NCBI GenBank assembly: GCA_036008325.1
Contig: DASYNW010000009.1
Span: 1 to 6,082, forward strand
Reading direction: 5' to 3'
From: AP-15 sp036008325
GTDB lineage: Bacteria > Pseudomonadota > Alphaproteobacteria > ATCC43930 > CGMCC-115725
DNA length: 6,082 bases
Position numbers and translations under genes: made by a program. Numbering within the stretch: position 1 is the stretch's first letter; each line of letters starts with the position of its first letter. This document shows positions 1-5,950 of the stretch, piece by piece. The notes below the pieces were generated by a model. It saw only the letters and a list, made by a program, of their open reading frames with translations, had not been told where the DNA came from and ran no database searches.

Positions 1-1903
1 GTAATCTTCCGGCCGCAGGCGTCTGCTGCGCCGGGCTTTGCCGCAGCATCGCGTCGAGCCGGCCGCGGTCGGCCTCGGCCCGATCGAGCTCGCGTTCGAG
101 CGTGCGGATGTGGTGGCGCAAGTGCAGCAGCAGCGCGGCGAGATCGTCGCTCGGGAGATCGTCGACGCCGAGCAGCCGGCTTACCCCAAAGACAAATCCG
201 CCTATCGCTCGATCCCGCTCGCGCAGTTCCAGGTCGGCCGATCCCAGCTCCGACTGGAGAGCCCGCAGCGCGGCGGTCTCGTCGCGCGACTGCGCCAGCT
301 CGCCGGCGGCAGCCGCTTCCCTTTCGACCAGTTCGGCGACCTGCAAACCCGACCATGTCGCCTGCGCCGCCGCCTGTTCGGCGTGCAATTGCGCCCGCGC
401 CCATTCGGCAAAGGCGGTCTGGGCGTCTTCGTTGACCGCCGTCAACGAGGCTTGCAAGGACCGGCGTTCATCCCCCCATTGCGCGCTGCTCCGCTCGTGG
501 TCGGCGCGCAATTGGGCGCCCTCCGCCTGCGCGTCGCCCAGCTCCGCCGAGGCTTGCGCCAGCTCCTCGCGCAGTCGCAGCACGTCGCCCTCGAGCGCCT
601 GGGCAGCTTCCCGCGAGCGCTCGCGCTCCTCGTCCCATTCCGCGGTGCGGCGATCGATGGTCGCGCGCAATTCGCCGGTTTCGCTCCGCACGGCGGCGAG
701 GTCCGCCCTGGTTTCGGCAACCGCCGCCTGCAATTTTCGATTGTCTTCGTCGAGGGTCCGCGCGCCCTCCAGCAATTGCTGGCGCTCCTGCGCCCACTGC
801 GCCGCTACGGCGGCGGCGGCCCGCTCAAATTCGTCGCGCGCCGAGCGCAGCTGAACGATCTGGTCTTCGAGCCGGCGCGCCTGCTCCGCGACGGCCGAAT
901 GGCTCGCCCTCGCCTCGGCCAGCGCCGCTTCGAGCGCAGCGCCCCGTTCCTCGATCGCAGTTTTTTCCTGCGCCAGCGTCAGCCGCTCGGCCGCCAGTTG
1001 CCGGTTGGCGTCGGCGAGCCCCTCACGCAGCTGCGCCGCCTCGGCGGAATTTTGCCCGGCTTCGCCCGCAGCCGCAGCAAGCTCGGCGCGAGCCTCGGCG
1101 ATTTCGGCTTCGAGACGGGCCGCCGCCGCTGATCTCTCGGCCAGCTGCGCGCGCTCGCCGGCGAGCTCCCTGGTCAGCCGGTGCATCGCCGCGCGCAGTC
1201 CGGCGACCGGCGAGTGCAGGTCGAGACCGCCGACCAGCGGCATCGTTTCGCGCTCGCGATGGTGCGCCGCGCCGTCGAACACCGCGATCGGATGCAGCAT
1301 CAGATACGAAAAATCCGCCGGATGGCCACGGCTCTCCAGATCTCGAAAAATTGCTTCGGTTCGCGGGAAGCTGGCGAGAAAGGCGTCGCTGTCCCACAGC
1401 ACCTCGAAGCGGCGCAAGGAGCCCTGGCGATCGAGCTCGCGATCGGCATGCGCTGTGAGCCAGTCGAGCGTCTGCTGAGATTCGCAGGCCGGGTCGGCGA
1501 CATAGATCTTCCGGTCGCGGCTTTCGCGCCGGATGTCGGGCAGCCGGTCGGCGCGCAACCCACCGAGAATTTCGTAGAAATCGCCACGGTATTCGAGATT
1601 GAGGAACGCATCGTGGACCTGCAGCCGGCCGTCCGCCTCGATCACGGTCACCATATAGGTCAGGCTCTCGGGAAAGCCGAAATCGTAGCACCAGGCGCGG
1701 AACCCGGCATCGGTAGCGGCGCGCCACAGCGCCATGGCCGCACCTCCCGACAAGACGCCGCTATCGCCGCTCTCAAACAGCGAAGCGAGGCTGTCATAGG
1801 ACCCGTGCCAGTCGACCTCCGCCGCTCGGTTCCAAGTGGCGACCGGCGTTTCCCGATAAACCTTGCGGCGCAGCTTGCGCAACAAGCGCGAAGAATCTTT
1901 CAC
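1..1903 (-). CDS. Unrecognised protein, globular N-terminus plus long coiled coil (partial, runs off left edge)
   Basis: I do not recognise this family. The frame read leftward from the GTG at 1903 is open for at least 634 codons with no stop before the window edge, so the C-terminus is missing. Residues 1-235 look globular: a basic start (KDSSRLLRKLRRKVYR), mixed hydrophobic and aromatic stretches such as AWCYDFGFPESLTYMV, and a balanced composition. From about residue 236 to 560 the chain is Ala/Glu/Arg/Leu/Gln-rich, has almost no Pro or Gly clusters, and reads as continuous coiled coil (for example RLEAEIAEARAELAAA). A short hydrophobic break, IGGFVFGVSRLLGVDD, begins at residue 567. A second helical stretch (LLLHLRHHIRTLERELDRAE) follows. 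The start is chosen because its GTG overlaps the TGA of the upstream methyltransferase gene as GTGA, and GAGGGGG lies 11 bases upstream. Coupling implies a shared job with the methyltransferase, perhaps as scaffold or tether, but this is inference. A catalytic domain could lie beyond the edge. Confidence 0.82.
   Translation of the reverse strand, partial: MKDSSRLLRKLRRKVYRETPVATWNRAAEVDWHGSYDSLASLFESGDSGVLSGGAAMALWRAATDAGFRAWCYDFGFPESLTYMVTVIEADGRLQVHDAFLNLEYRGDFYEILGGLRADRLPDIRRESRDRKIYVADPACESQQTLDWLTAHADRELDRQGSLRRFEVLWDSDAFLASFPRTEAIFRDLESRGHPADFSYLMLHPIAVFDGAAHHRERETMPLVGGLDLHSPVAGLRAAMHRLTRELAGERAQLAERSAAAARLEAEIAEARAELAAAAGEAGQNSAEAAQLREGLADANRQLAAERLTLAQEKTAIEERGAALEAALAEARASHSAVAEQARRLEDQIVQLRSARDEFERAAAAVAAQWAQERQQLLEGARTLDEDNRKLQAAVAETRADLAAVRSETGELRATIDRRTAEWDEERERSREAAQALEGDVLRLREELAQASAELGDAQAEGAQLRADHERSSAQWGDERRSLQASLTAVNEDAQTAFAEWARAQLHAEQAAAQATWSGLQVAELVEREAAAAGELAQSRDETAALRALQSELGSADLELRERDRAIGGFVFGVSRLLGVDDLPSDDLAALLLHLRHHIRTLERELDRAEADRGRLDAMLRQSPAQQTPAAGRL
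1900..1903 (-). promoter_or_regulatory. GTGA stop/start overlap (translational coupling)
   Basis: Read leftward, the four bases GTGA contain both the GTG start of the coiled-coil gene and the TGA stop of the methyltransferase gene. Overlaps of this type usually mean that ribosomes finishing one gene re-initiate on the next, giving linked expression. It is also the main evidence for the GTG start of the second gene. Confidence 0.8.
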
Positions 1904-3462
1904 GGTCGACCCATCCCCCTCAGCCGCTGCTTGCCTGTCCGAGCGGCCATCCCGCCGGCGTCCGCGCCCCGAGCGGCGCCGCGCCGCGCCCGCTCGGCAA
2001 GCAGGCCGAAATCCCGGCTGGCATGCACCGCCGCCATGTTCTGCGACAGCGGTCTGCCCGACGGCGTCCACGGCACCGCGGCGCCGGTATCCTCGTCGAA
2101 GGTCAGCGGCACGTACCCGGCGCTTTTCAGCAGATCGCACAGCGCCGCGCAAGACCCGGCTTGGCGCGCCAGCGCCGCGTCCGAAATCTCGACCAGCAAC
2201 AGCGGCCTCATGTCTCTGAGCATATTGCGCGCCCCGATCAAGGCGCGGAACTCGGCGCCTTCGAGATCGAGCTTGACGATGTCGAGCCGCGAGAGCCGAT
2301 GCGTTTGGGCCAGATCGTCGATCGTGACGGCGCGAACGCAGCGGACATCGATGGCATCGACGCCTTCATAGATGAACCCGCCCAATGTGTTCTGCCCCGA
2401 ATGCTCGGGTTCGGCCAGGGTCAGCCTGACCGAGGTGCAGAGCTCGGCCAAGGCGGCGTCGACGACGGCGACGTTCGCGGCGCGATTGATCTCGATGTTG
2501 GCCTTCAGGCGTCGGCGCTCGCGGAGACTGGGCTCGACCGCGACGACCCGGCCAGTCGGGCCGACGCGCGCCGCGGCAAAGACCGTATAGACGCCTTCGT
2601 TCGCACCCCCGTCGAGGAAAATCATGCCGGGCTCGAGCACCCGGCCGAGCAAAGCGAACTCGTTCGGCTCGTAACAGCCAGAGGCATACAGCGTGCGGCT
2701 CAGATCGTTGTCGAAATGAAGCGCCAGGCGGGTCCCTTCGTGCCATGGCACCGCTATCGGACGATCGCAACCCTGCGCCTTGGCCGCGCACCACAGCCCG
2801 TCGCGCAGATGGACGGCGGGATCAGGGCTTGCCTCGAAGGCGTCGAACCGCCATCCCGGCACCGGCTCGAGGCGCGGCTCGACTGCCACGCTCTCGGCCA
2901 GCTCGACGAGCGCATCGGCGGAAAGCCCGGCCAGCAGCGGTCCCAGGCGCCGCCGCGCCTGCCGGTTGAGATGGTCGGGCTCGCCGGGTCGATCGACGTC
3001 ACCGGCGATAGGCGCGATCTCGACGATTCGCAGCTGCACGCGGCTCGCTCCCGAGGCCGAACGATTGCGGACCACCAATGGTCCCGCGGCATCGAGGCAG
3101 GGCGTCACCAGCGTGATTTCGCGCCAGCTGCTCGAACCGTCGACCTCGACTTCCTGCGCAAAGCTGCTCTCGTCGCGCTGCAGGATACCGACCCCGATGC
3201 AACCCAGATGAACCGCCAGCGAGATCTTGACGCGAAATCGACCGCGGCGGTCGGGTTCGGATCGAGCGAGCGGAACCGTCACCGCATAGGCCCATTGCTC
3301 CGCCGCGGTGACGATCGCCATCGGGTCGAGGCCGGCGGCATGCGCTCCATCCAAAATTTGCACCGCCGAAAGGTCGTAGAGCGGCGCCTGCGCGATGACC
3401 GGTATGCCGCCGAACGCCAATTCTCGACCCCCTGGGCGAGGCTGCACGCGAAATCGTCCCAC
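1900..3462 (-). CDS. FkbM-family SAM-dependent methyltransferase with N-terminal accessory domain
   Basis: This gene encodes 520 residues from a GTG start. The C-terminal half is an FkbM-type methyltransferase, a family of Rossmann-fold enzymes that mostly O-methylate sugars or natural-product scaffolds using S-adenosylmethionine. Visible motifs are a GCYEPNEF lead-in (about 262-269), the SAM-binding loop IFLDGGANEGVYTVFAA (about 281-297), the acidic end of strand 2 in VAVEPS (307-312), the family signature IVKLDLEGAEF (395-405), and a late strand LLLVEIS (421-427). Stand-alone FkbM proteins are usually about 230-300 residues, so the first 240 or so are extra. Within these, residues 55-150 look beta-rich (RFRVKISLAVHLGCIGVGIL; PLVVRNRSASGASRVQLRIV) and resemble a small beta-sandwich domain, possibly glycan-binding; that function is inference. 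The tail after about residue 485 is Arg/Ala/Gly-rich. An in-frame TGA lies 11 codons upstream of the GTG, limiting earlier starts; a GTG at 3447 is an alternative. The stop overlaps the next gene's start, so the two form an operon. The substrate is unknown. Confidence 0.9.
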   Translation of the reverse strand: MGRFRVQPRPGGRELAFGGIPVIAQAPLYDLSAVQILDGAHAAGLDPMAIVTAAEQWAYAVTVPLARSEPDRRGRFRVKISLAVHLGCIGVGILQRDESSFAQEVEVDGSSSWREITLVTPCLDAAGPLVVRNRSASGASRVQLRIVEIAPIAGDVDRPGEPDHLNRQARRRLGPLLAGLSADALVELAESVAVEPRLEPVPGWRFDAFEASPDPAVHLRDGLWCAAKAQGCDRPIAVPWHEGTRLALHFDNDLSRTLYASGCYEPNEFALLGRVLEPGMIFLDGGANEGVYTVFAAARVGPTGRVVAVEPSLRERRRLKANIEINRAANVAVVDAALAELCTSVRLTLAEPEHSGQNTLGGFIYEGVDAIDVRCVRAVTIDDLAQTHRLSRLDIVKLDLEGAEFRALIGARNMLRDMRPLLLVEISDAALARQAGSCAALCDLLKSAGYVPLTFDEDTGAAVPWTPSGRPLSQNMAAVHASRDFGLLAERARRGAARGADAGGMAARTGKQRLRGMGRP

Positions 3463-3504
3463 CCGTTGCCGCCCTGCCCCGCCGATCGCCCGTCAACTGC
3501 TCGA

Positions 3505-3534
3505 ACTATAGCGGCTGGGAAAGGGCGCTCGCAA
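3505..3534 (-). promoter_or_regulatory. Candidate sigma-70-type promoter for the methyltransferase operon
   Basis: On the minus strand TTGCGA (3534-3529) is followed after 18 bases by TATAGT (3510-3505). This is 4/6 and 5/6 of the sigma-70 consensus. Transcription would begin near 3498, leaving a leader of about 36 bases before the GTG at 3462. It sits in the gap between two divergent genes, where a promoter is needed. It was found by eye only and not tested. Confidence 0.45.
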
Positions 3535-3559
3535 CGCCGCGCCGAGGTACAGCGGCTCA

Positions 3560-3595
3560 GCCTCGTCGATACGCGCGACGGCACGAGGCGCCTCG
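3560..3595. repeat. Inverted repeat plus 12-bp palindrome upstream of the nucleoside hydrolase
   Basis: GCCTCGT (3560-3566) pairs perfectly with ACGAGGC (3583-3589) across 16 bases. The second arm is also part of a perfect 12-base palindrome, CGAGGCGCCTCG (3584-3595). The cluster ends 28 bases before the hydrolase ATG, so it could be an operator or a leader hairpin with two alternative pairings. In GC-rich DNA such palindromes also arise by chance. Confidence 0.35.
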
Positions 3596-3623
3596 GCTAG
3601 GATAGCGGCCTGGGTTCCCGCAG

Positions 3624-4565
3624 ATGGCGCGACCGATCATTATCGACACCGACCCCGGCATCGACGACGCCGTCGCGATCCTGTTGGCGCTGGCCGCGCC
3701 CGACGAATTGGCGGTGCTGGGGCTCGTCGCCGTCGCCGGCAATCTGCCGCTGGCGGCGTGCGCGCGCAACCTGCGGCAAATCTGCGAGCTCGCCGGGCGC
3801 CCGGACCTCGCCGTTTACGCCGGCTGCGCGCGGCCCCTGCTGCGCCCGCTGGCGACCGCTTCCGGCATTCACCGCGACGCGCTGTGCGACCGCCTGCAAT
3901 TGCCCGAGCCGGCGATGCCGCTGCAGGCGCAGCACGGCATCGATTTTCTGATCGAAACCTTGCGCGCGGCCGATGCGGGCGCCATCACCCTATGCGCGCT
4001 CGGTCCGCTGACCGACATCGCGATGGCTCTCGTCAAGGCGCCCGATATCGCCGCGAGGATCGGCGAGGTGGTGATCATGGGCGGCGCCGGGTTCGAGATC
4101 GGCAATGTGACCCCGGCCGCGGAATTCAACATCCATGTCGATCCGCACGCGGCCGAGATCGTGCTCGAAAGCGGCGTTCCGCTCACGATGATCCCGCTCG
4201 ATGCGACCCACCAGGTGCTGAGCACGCCGGCGCGCATCGCGGCGTTGCACGCTCTCGGCAATCGCTGCGGGCCGGCGGTCGCCGCGTTGCTGGCGGCGTT
4301 CGAGGAAACCCGCACCGCCCGGTTCGGCGACCGCGGCATGGCGCTGCACGACCCGTGCGTCGTCGCCTATCTCTTACGTCCGGCGCTGTTCTCCGGCCGC
4401 ATGGTCAATGTCGCGGTCGAGACCGCGAGCCCGCTGACGATGGGCATGACGGTGGTCGACTGGTGGGGCGTCACCGGCCGCAAGGCCAACGCCCGGTTTC
4501 TGACCGGCGTCGATGCCGACGGGCTCTACGAGCTGCTGACGACCCGGCTGGCGCGGCTGCCCTAG
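3624..4565 (+). CDS. Nucleoside hydrolase, inosine/uridine-preferring (IunH/Rih) family
   Basis: This is a complete 313-residue protein of normal family length. Nucleoside hydrolases cleave the N-glycosidic bond of ribonucleosides to give free base and ribose in the cytoplasm, feeding salvage or catabolism. The calcium and ribose site is intact. DTDPGIDDA (8-16) supplies the metal ligands D10 and D15 and the expected general base D14. N40 follows in VAGN. IMGG (151-154) and AEFNIHVDP (166-174) carry the E167 and N169 ribose contacts, and LHDP (241-244) supplies H242 and metal ligand D243. The histidine at the 241-like position fits group I enzymes (IU- or CU-preferring) rather than group II. 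Base preference cannot be read from sequence, so no rih symbol is given. An in-frame TAG lies seven codons upstream of the ATG, with no other start between, so the start is fixed. No good Shine-Dalgarno sequence is visible. The gene stands alone, divergent from the methyltransferase operon. Confidence 0.95.
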   Translation: MARPIIIDTDPGIDDAVAILLALAAPDELAVLGLVAVAGNLPLAACARNLRQICELAGRPDLAVYAGCARPLLRPLATASGIHRDALCDRLQLPEPAMPLQAQHGIDFLIETLRAADAGAITLCALGPLTDIAMALVKAPDIAARIGEVVIMGGAGFEIGNVTPAAEFNIHVDPHAAEIVLESGVPLTMIPLDATHQVLSTPARIAALHALGNRCGPAVAALLAAFEETRTARFGDRGMALHDPCVVAYLLRPALFSGRMVNVAVETASPLTMGMTVVDWWGVTGRKANARFLTGVDADGLYELLTTRLARLP

Positions 4566-4793
4566 CCGAACCCGCCGCCCGGAACATCGCCGCGGGGCAC
4601 GATGTCGGATTTCTTAACACGTTGCAGAAGCGGCTCGGCTGCGCTAACCGGCTGATCGGCTTGGTTCCGAACCGGGGCTGCTGCAAATCGAAGCACTAGC
4701 ACCTGTAAAATTTGCCGACACCGGTCTACGCGAATGTCCGGTTACCACGATTAACCATTTGATTTTATGGGCGCAAATTCCGTCGTCAATGTT

Positions 4794-4809
4794 TGGCATG
4801 GCTGTTGCG
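4794..4809 (+). promoter_or_regulatory. Sigma-54 (RpoN) -24/-12 promoter
   Basis: TGGCATG, four bases, then TTGCG gives GG and GC doublets at the exact 10-base spacing of the sigma-54 consensus TGGCACG-N4-TTGCW; only the sixth and last positions differ. The predicted start of transcription is near 4820, about 50 bases before the chosen ATG at 4869. Sigma-54 with the PrsK/PrsR two-component system is known to drive PEP-CTERM genes in other exopolysaccharide-forming bacteria, which makes the match to this gene more credible. Activity would require an enhancer-binding protein encoded elsewhere. Confidence 0.72.
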
Positions 4810-4855
4810 TTAACATTAACCAAGGTCAAGAACCTTTGATGATTTCTCAAAAATC

Positions 4856-4860
4856 GAGGG
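4856..4860 (+). promoter_or_regulatory. Ribosome binding site deciding the PEP-CTERM start
   Basis: GAGGG sits 8 bases before the ATG at 4869, a standard Shine-Dalgarno spacing. The alternative ATG at 4839 has only AAGG 13 bases upstream. The ATG at 4767 lies upstream of the predicted promoter and would not be on the transcript. Confidence 0.6.
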
Positions 4861-4868
4861 TGACCAGC

Positions 4869-5888
4869 ATGAGACGATCGATGCCGAGCCTTGTTTCGTC
4901 ATTCTCGGCGAGCCGCACAAAGACCATCGCGCCCGCGCTCACCGCCTCAGTGCTGTCGCTTATCGCGCTCGCCTGGAGCGTGCAGCCGGCGCAGGCTGGT
5001 TACTCGATCCAGTACATCACCGATCCGCTCAATACCGCCTTCACCCAGGCGCTCGGCATCAACAATTCGAGCACCATCGTCGGCTACGGCAACCAGACCG
5101 TATTCAACGGCTTTCAGCTGGTTCTGCCCTCAACCTTCACCCGCGAGAATTTTCTGGGTGCGACCGGCGGCACTCAGGTGACCGGGATCGACGCTGGCGG
5201 CGATACGGTCGGGTTCTACGTCAATCCCGACGCGACCACCCACGGCTTCTTCAAGCCGGTCAGCGGCTCGTTCCAGACTGTCGACCAGCCGACCTCGGTC
5301 TTCAATCAGTTGCTCGGTATCAACCAGAACGGCAACGAGATCGCCGGGTATTCGTCATTCACCGATGTGACGGGGGTGACCGGCCAGAAGGCGTTTTCGC
5401 TGGTCGGGACCACCTACACCGATGTCAACGGCCTGCTGCCGTCGAACGTCAACAGCCAGGCGACCGGGGTCAACAATGCTGGAAACGTTGTCGGCTTCTA
5501 CATGCCGACCACGACGACGTCGATCGGGTTCCTCGACAAGAGCGGGACGATCACCCCGATCGACCCGTTCGGCTCGACCTTCACCCAGGCGCTCGGCATC
5601 AACGATGATGGGGAGATCGTCGGATTTGAATCCGACGCCAACGGCGTGCAGCACGGCTATGTCGATCTCAACGGCGTCTTCTCGACCTTCGACCCGCCGA
5701 ATTCGGCCAGCACCACGATCAACGGCGTCAACGATCTCGGCCAGATCGTCGGCTTCTTTACCAGCAACGCGACGGATACCGTCATCGGCTTTGTCGCCAC
5801 CCCGGTGCCCGAGCCCGCATCCTTGCTGTTGCTCGCCAGCGGCCTCTTCGGCCTCGGGGCAATCCGCCGCCGCCGCACAGCGGGCTGA
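4869..5888 (+). CDS. Secreted PEP-CTERM protein with six HAF-like repeats
   Basis: With the ATG at 4869 the protein has 339 residues. Residues 1-43 form a signal peptide: basic residues near the start and at R16-K18, a hydrophobic core (APALTASVLSLIALAW) and an AQA cleavage site before GYS. The mature part is rich in Gly, Asn, Thr and Val and has no cysteine. It carries six units led by G(I/V)(N/D)xxGxx(V/A)G(F/Y) at residues 63, 106, 150, 200, 243 and 286, most followed by a GF/GY strand and a DPP- or DQP-like turn. This pattern resembles the 'extracellular repeat, HAF family'. The C-terminus is a full PEP-CTERM sorting signal: VPEP (313-316), a hydrophobic segment ASLLLLASGLFGLGAI and RRRR. 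Such proteins are thought to be processed by an exosortase and delivered to the outer surface or matrix, usually in exopolysaccharide producers. No exosortase lies in this window. The ligand or role is unknown. Longer starts at 4839 and 4767 are less likely. Confidence 0.9.
   Translation: MRRSMPSLVSSFSASRTKTIAPALTASVLSLIALAWSVQPAQAGYSIQYITDPLNTAFTQALGINNSSTIVGYGNQTVFNGFQLVLPSTFTRENFLGATGGTQVTGIDAGGDTVGFYVNPDATTHGFFKPVSGSFQTVDQPTSVFNQLLGINQNGNEIAGYSSFTDVTGVTGQKAFSLVGTTYTDVNGLLPSNVNSQATGVNNAGNVVGFYMPTTTTSIGFLDKSGTITPIDPFGSTFTQALGINDDGEIVGFESDANGVQHGYVDLNGVFSTFDPPNSASTTINGVNDLGQIVGFFTSNATDTVIGFVATPVPEPASLLLLASGLFGLGAIRRRRTAG
5038..5063 (+). repeat. Exact 26-bp direct repeat, first copy (second at 5578-5603)
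   Basis: The 26 bases here recur without mismatch exactly 540 bases (180 codons) downstream, encoding FTQALGIN at the head of repeat units 1 and 5. Identity at third codon positions as well as protein level points to recent duplication or gene conversion between units. Confidence 0.85.
5055..5756 (+). repeat. Six tandem HAF-like units within the PEP-CTERM gene
   Basis: The unit leaders begin at 5055, 5184, 5316, 5466, 5595 and 5724. They read GINNSSTIVGYG, GIDAGGDTVGFY, GINQNGNEIAGY, GVNNAGNVVGFY, GINDDGEIVGFE and GVNDLGQIVGFF. Spacing is 43, 44, 50, 43 and 43 residues. The regular spacing and strand-turn-strand look suggest a closed beta structure such as a propeller; that fold is inference. 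Confidence 0.8.
5578..5603 (+). repeat. Exact 26-bp direct repeat, second copy
   Basis: This is identical to 5038-5063 and begins unit 5 of the HAF-like array. The flanking bases differ at once on both sides: the 5' neighbour is A instead of G, and the base after the repeat is G instead of A. Confidence 0.85.
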
Positions 5889-5910
5889 TCGTCCACAGAT
5901 AGGACCGCAG

Positions 5911-5940
5911 CCGGCCCGCGTAACAGGAACCGCGGGCCGG
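5911..5940 (+). terminator. Perfect 10-bp GC hairpin after the PEP-CTERM gene
   Basis: CCGGCCCGCG (5911-5920) pairs perfectly with CGCGGGCCGG (5931-5940) across a 10-base loop, 22 bases past the stop codon. The position suits a transcript end for the PEP-CTERM gene. No T-run follows, so it is not a textbook intrinsic terminator. It may instead stabilise the 3' end or act with Rho. Confidence 0.5.
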
Positions 5941-5950
5941 GACCGCTGGC

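Larger units (their letters stand above)
4566..4868. other. Intergenic region carrying the PEP-CTERM gene's control elements
   Basis: This stretch of about 300 bases between the hydrolase stop and the next start has no convincing gene. It is clearly more AT-rich than its surroundings from about 4700 on. It holds a near-consensus sigma-54 site at 4794-4809. It also has a copy of TTAACCAT at 4751-4758, a second ATTAACCA at 4815-4822, and a loose TGT-N11-ACA element (4704-4720) about 90 bases upstream of the sigma-54 site, where an activator could bind. A 5-bp inverted repeat, AAGGT/ACCTT (4822-4836), falls at the predicted 5' end of the transcript. A weak 6-bp stem (4584-4605) follows the hydrolase stop but is not a good terminator. 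Confidence 0.6.

Noticed and set aside
1023..1727. Minus-strand frames at 1023-1727, 1300-1611, 442-720 and 468-797 as separate genes
   Set aside because: These are in other frames inside the coiled-coil gene. Its own frame is open from 1903 to the edge and gives a coherent protein, whereas these give Arg-rich sequence.
3491..3496. Minus-strand TTGACG as a -35 box for the methyltransferase
   Set aside because: No acceptable -10 lies 16-19 bases downstream, and a better pair (TTGCGA/TATAGT) exists just upstream.
38..3600. Long plus-strand open frames at 38-1132, 102-854, 1181-2371 and 2023-3600
   Set aside because: They lie antisense to the minus-strand methyltransferase and coiled-coil genes. 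Their translations are Arg/Ala/Gln-rich with no recognisable motif, as expected for shadow frames in high-GC DNA.
3598..3603. TAGGAT as a -10 box for the nucleoside hydrolase
   Set aside because: It matches 4/6 of the consensus but has no recognisable -35 at the proper distance.
4584..4605. ACATCG/CGATGT stem as a terminator for the nucleoside hydrolase
   Set aside because: It has only six pairs with a 10-base loop and no real T-run, so it is too weak to call.
3758..4699. Plus-strand frame inside and beyond the nucleoside hydrolase gene
   Set aside because: It is out of frame with a gene having complete catalytic motifs, and its translation is Arg-rich low-complexity sequence.
4767..4868. 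Longer N-terminus of the PEP-CTERM protein from the ATG at 4767
   Set aside because: This ATG lies upstream of the sigma-54 site, so it would not be on the transcript. A good ribosome binding site precedes the ATG at 4869, and the extension only pushes the signal peptide away from the N-terminus.
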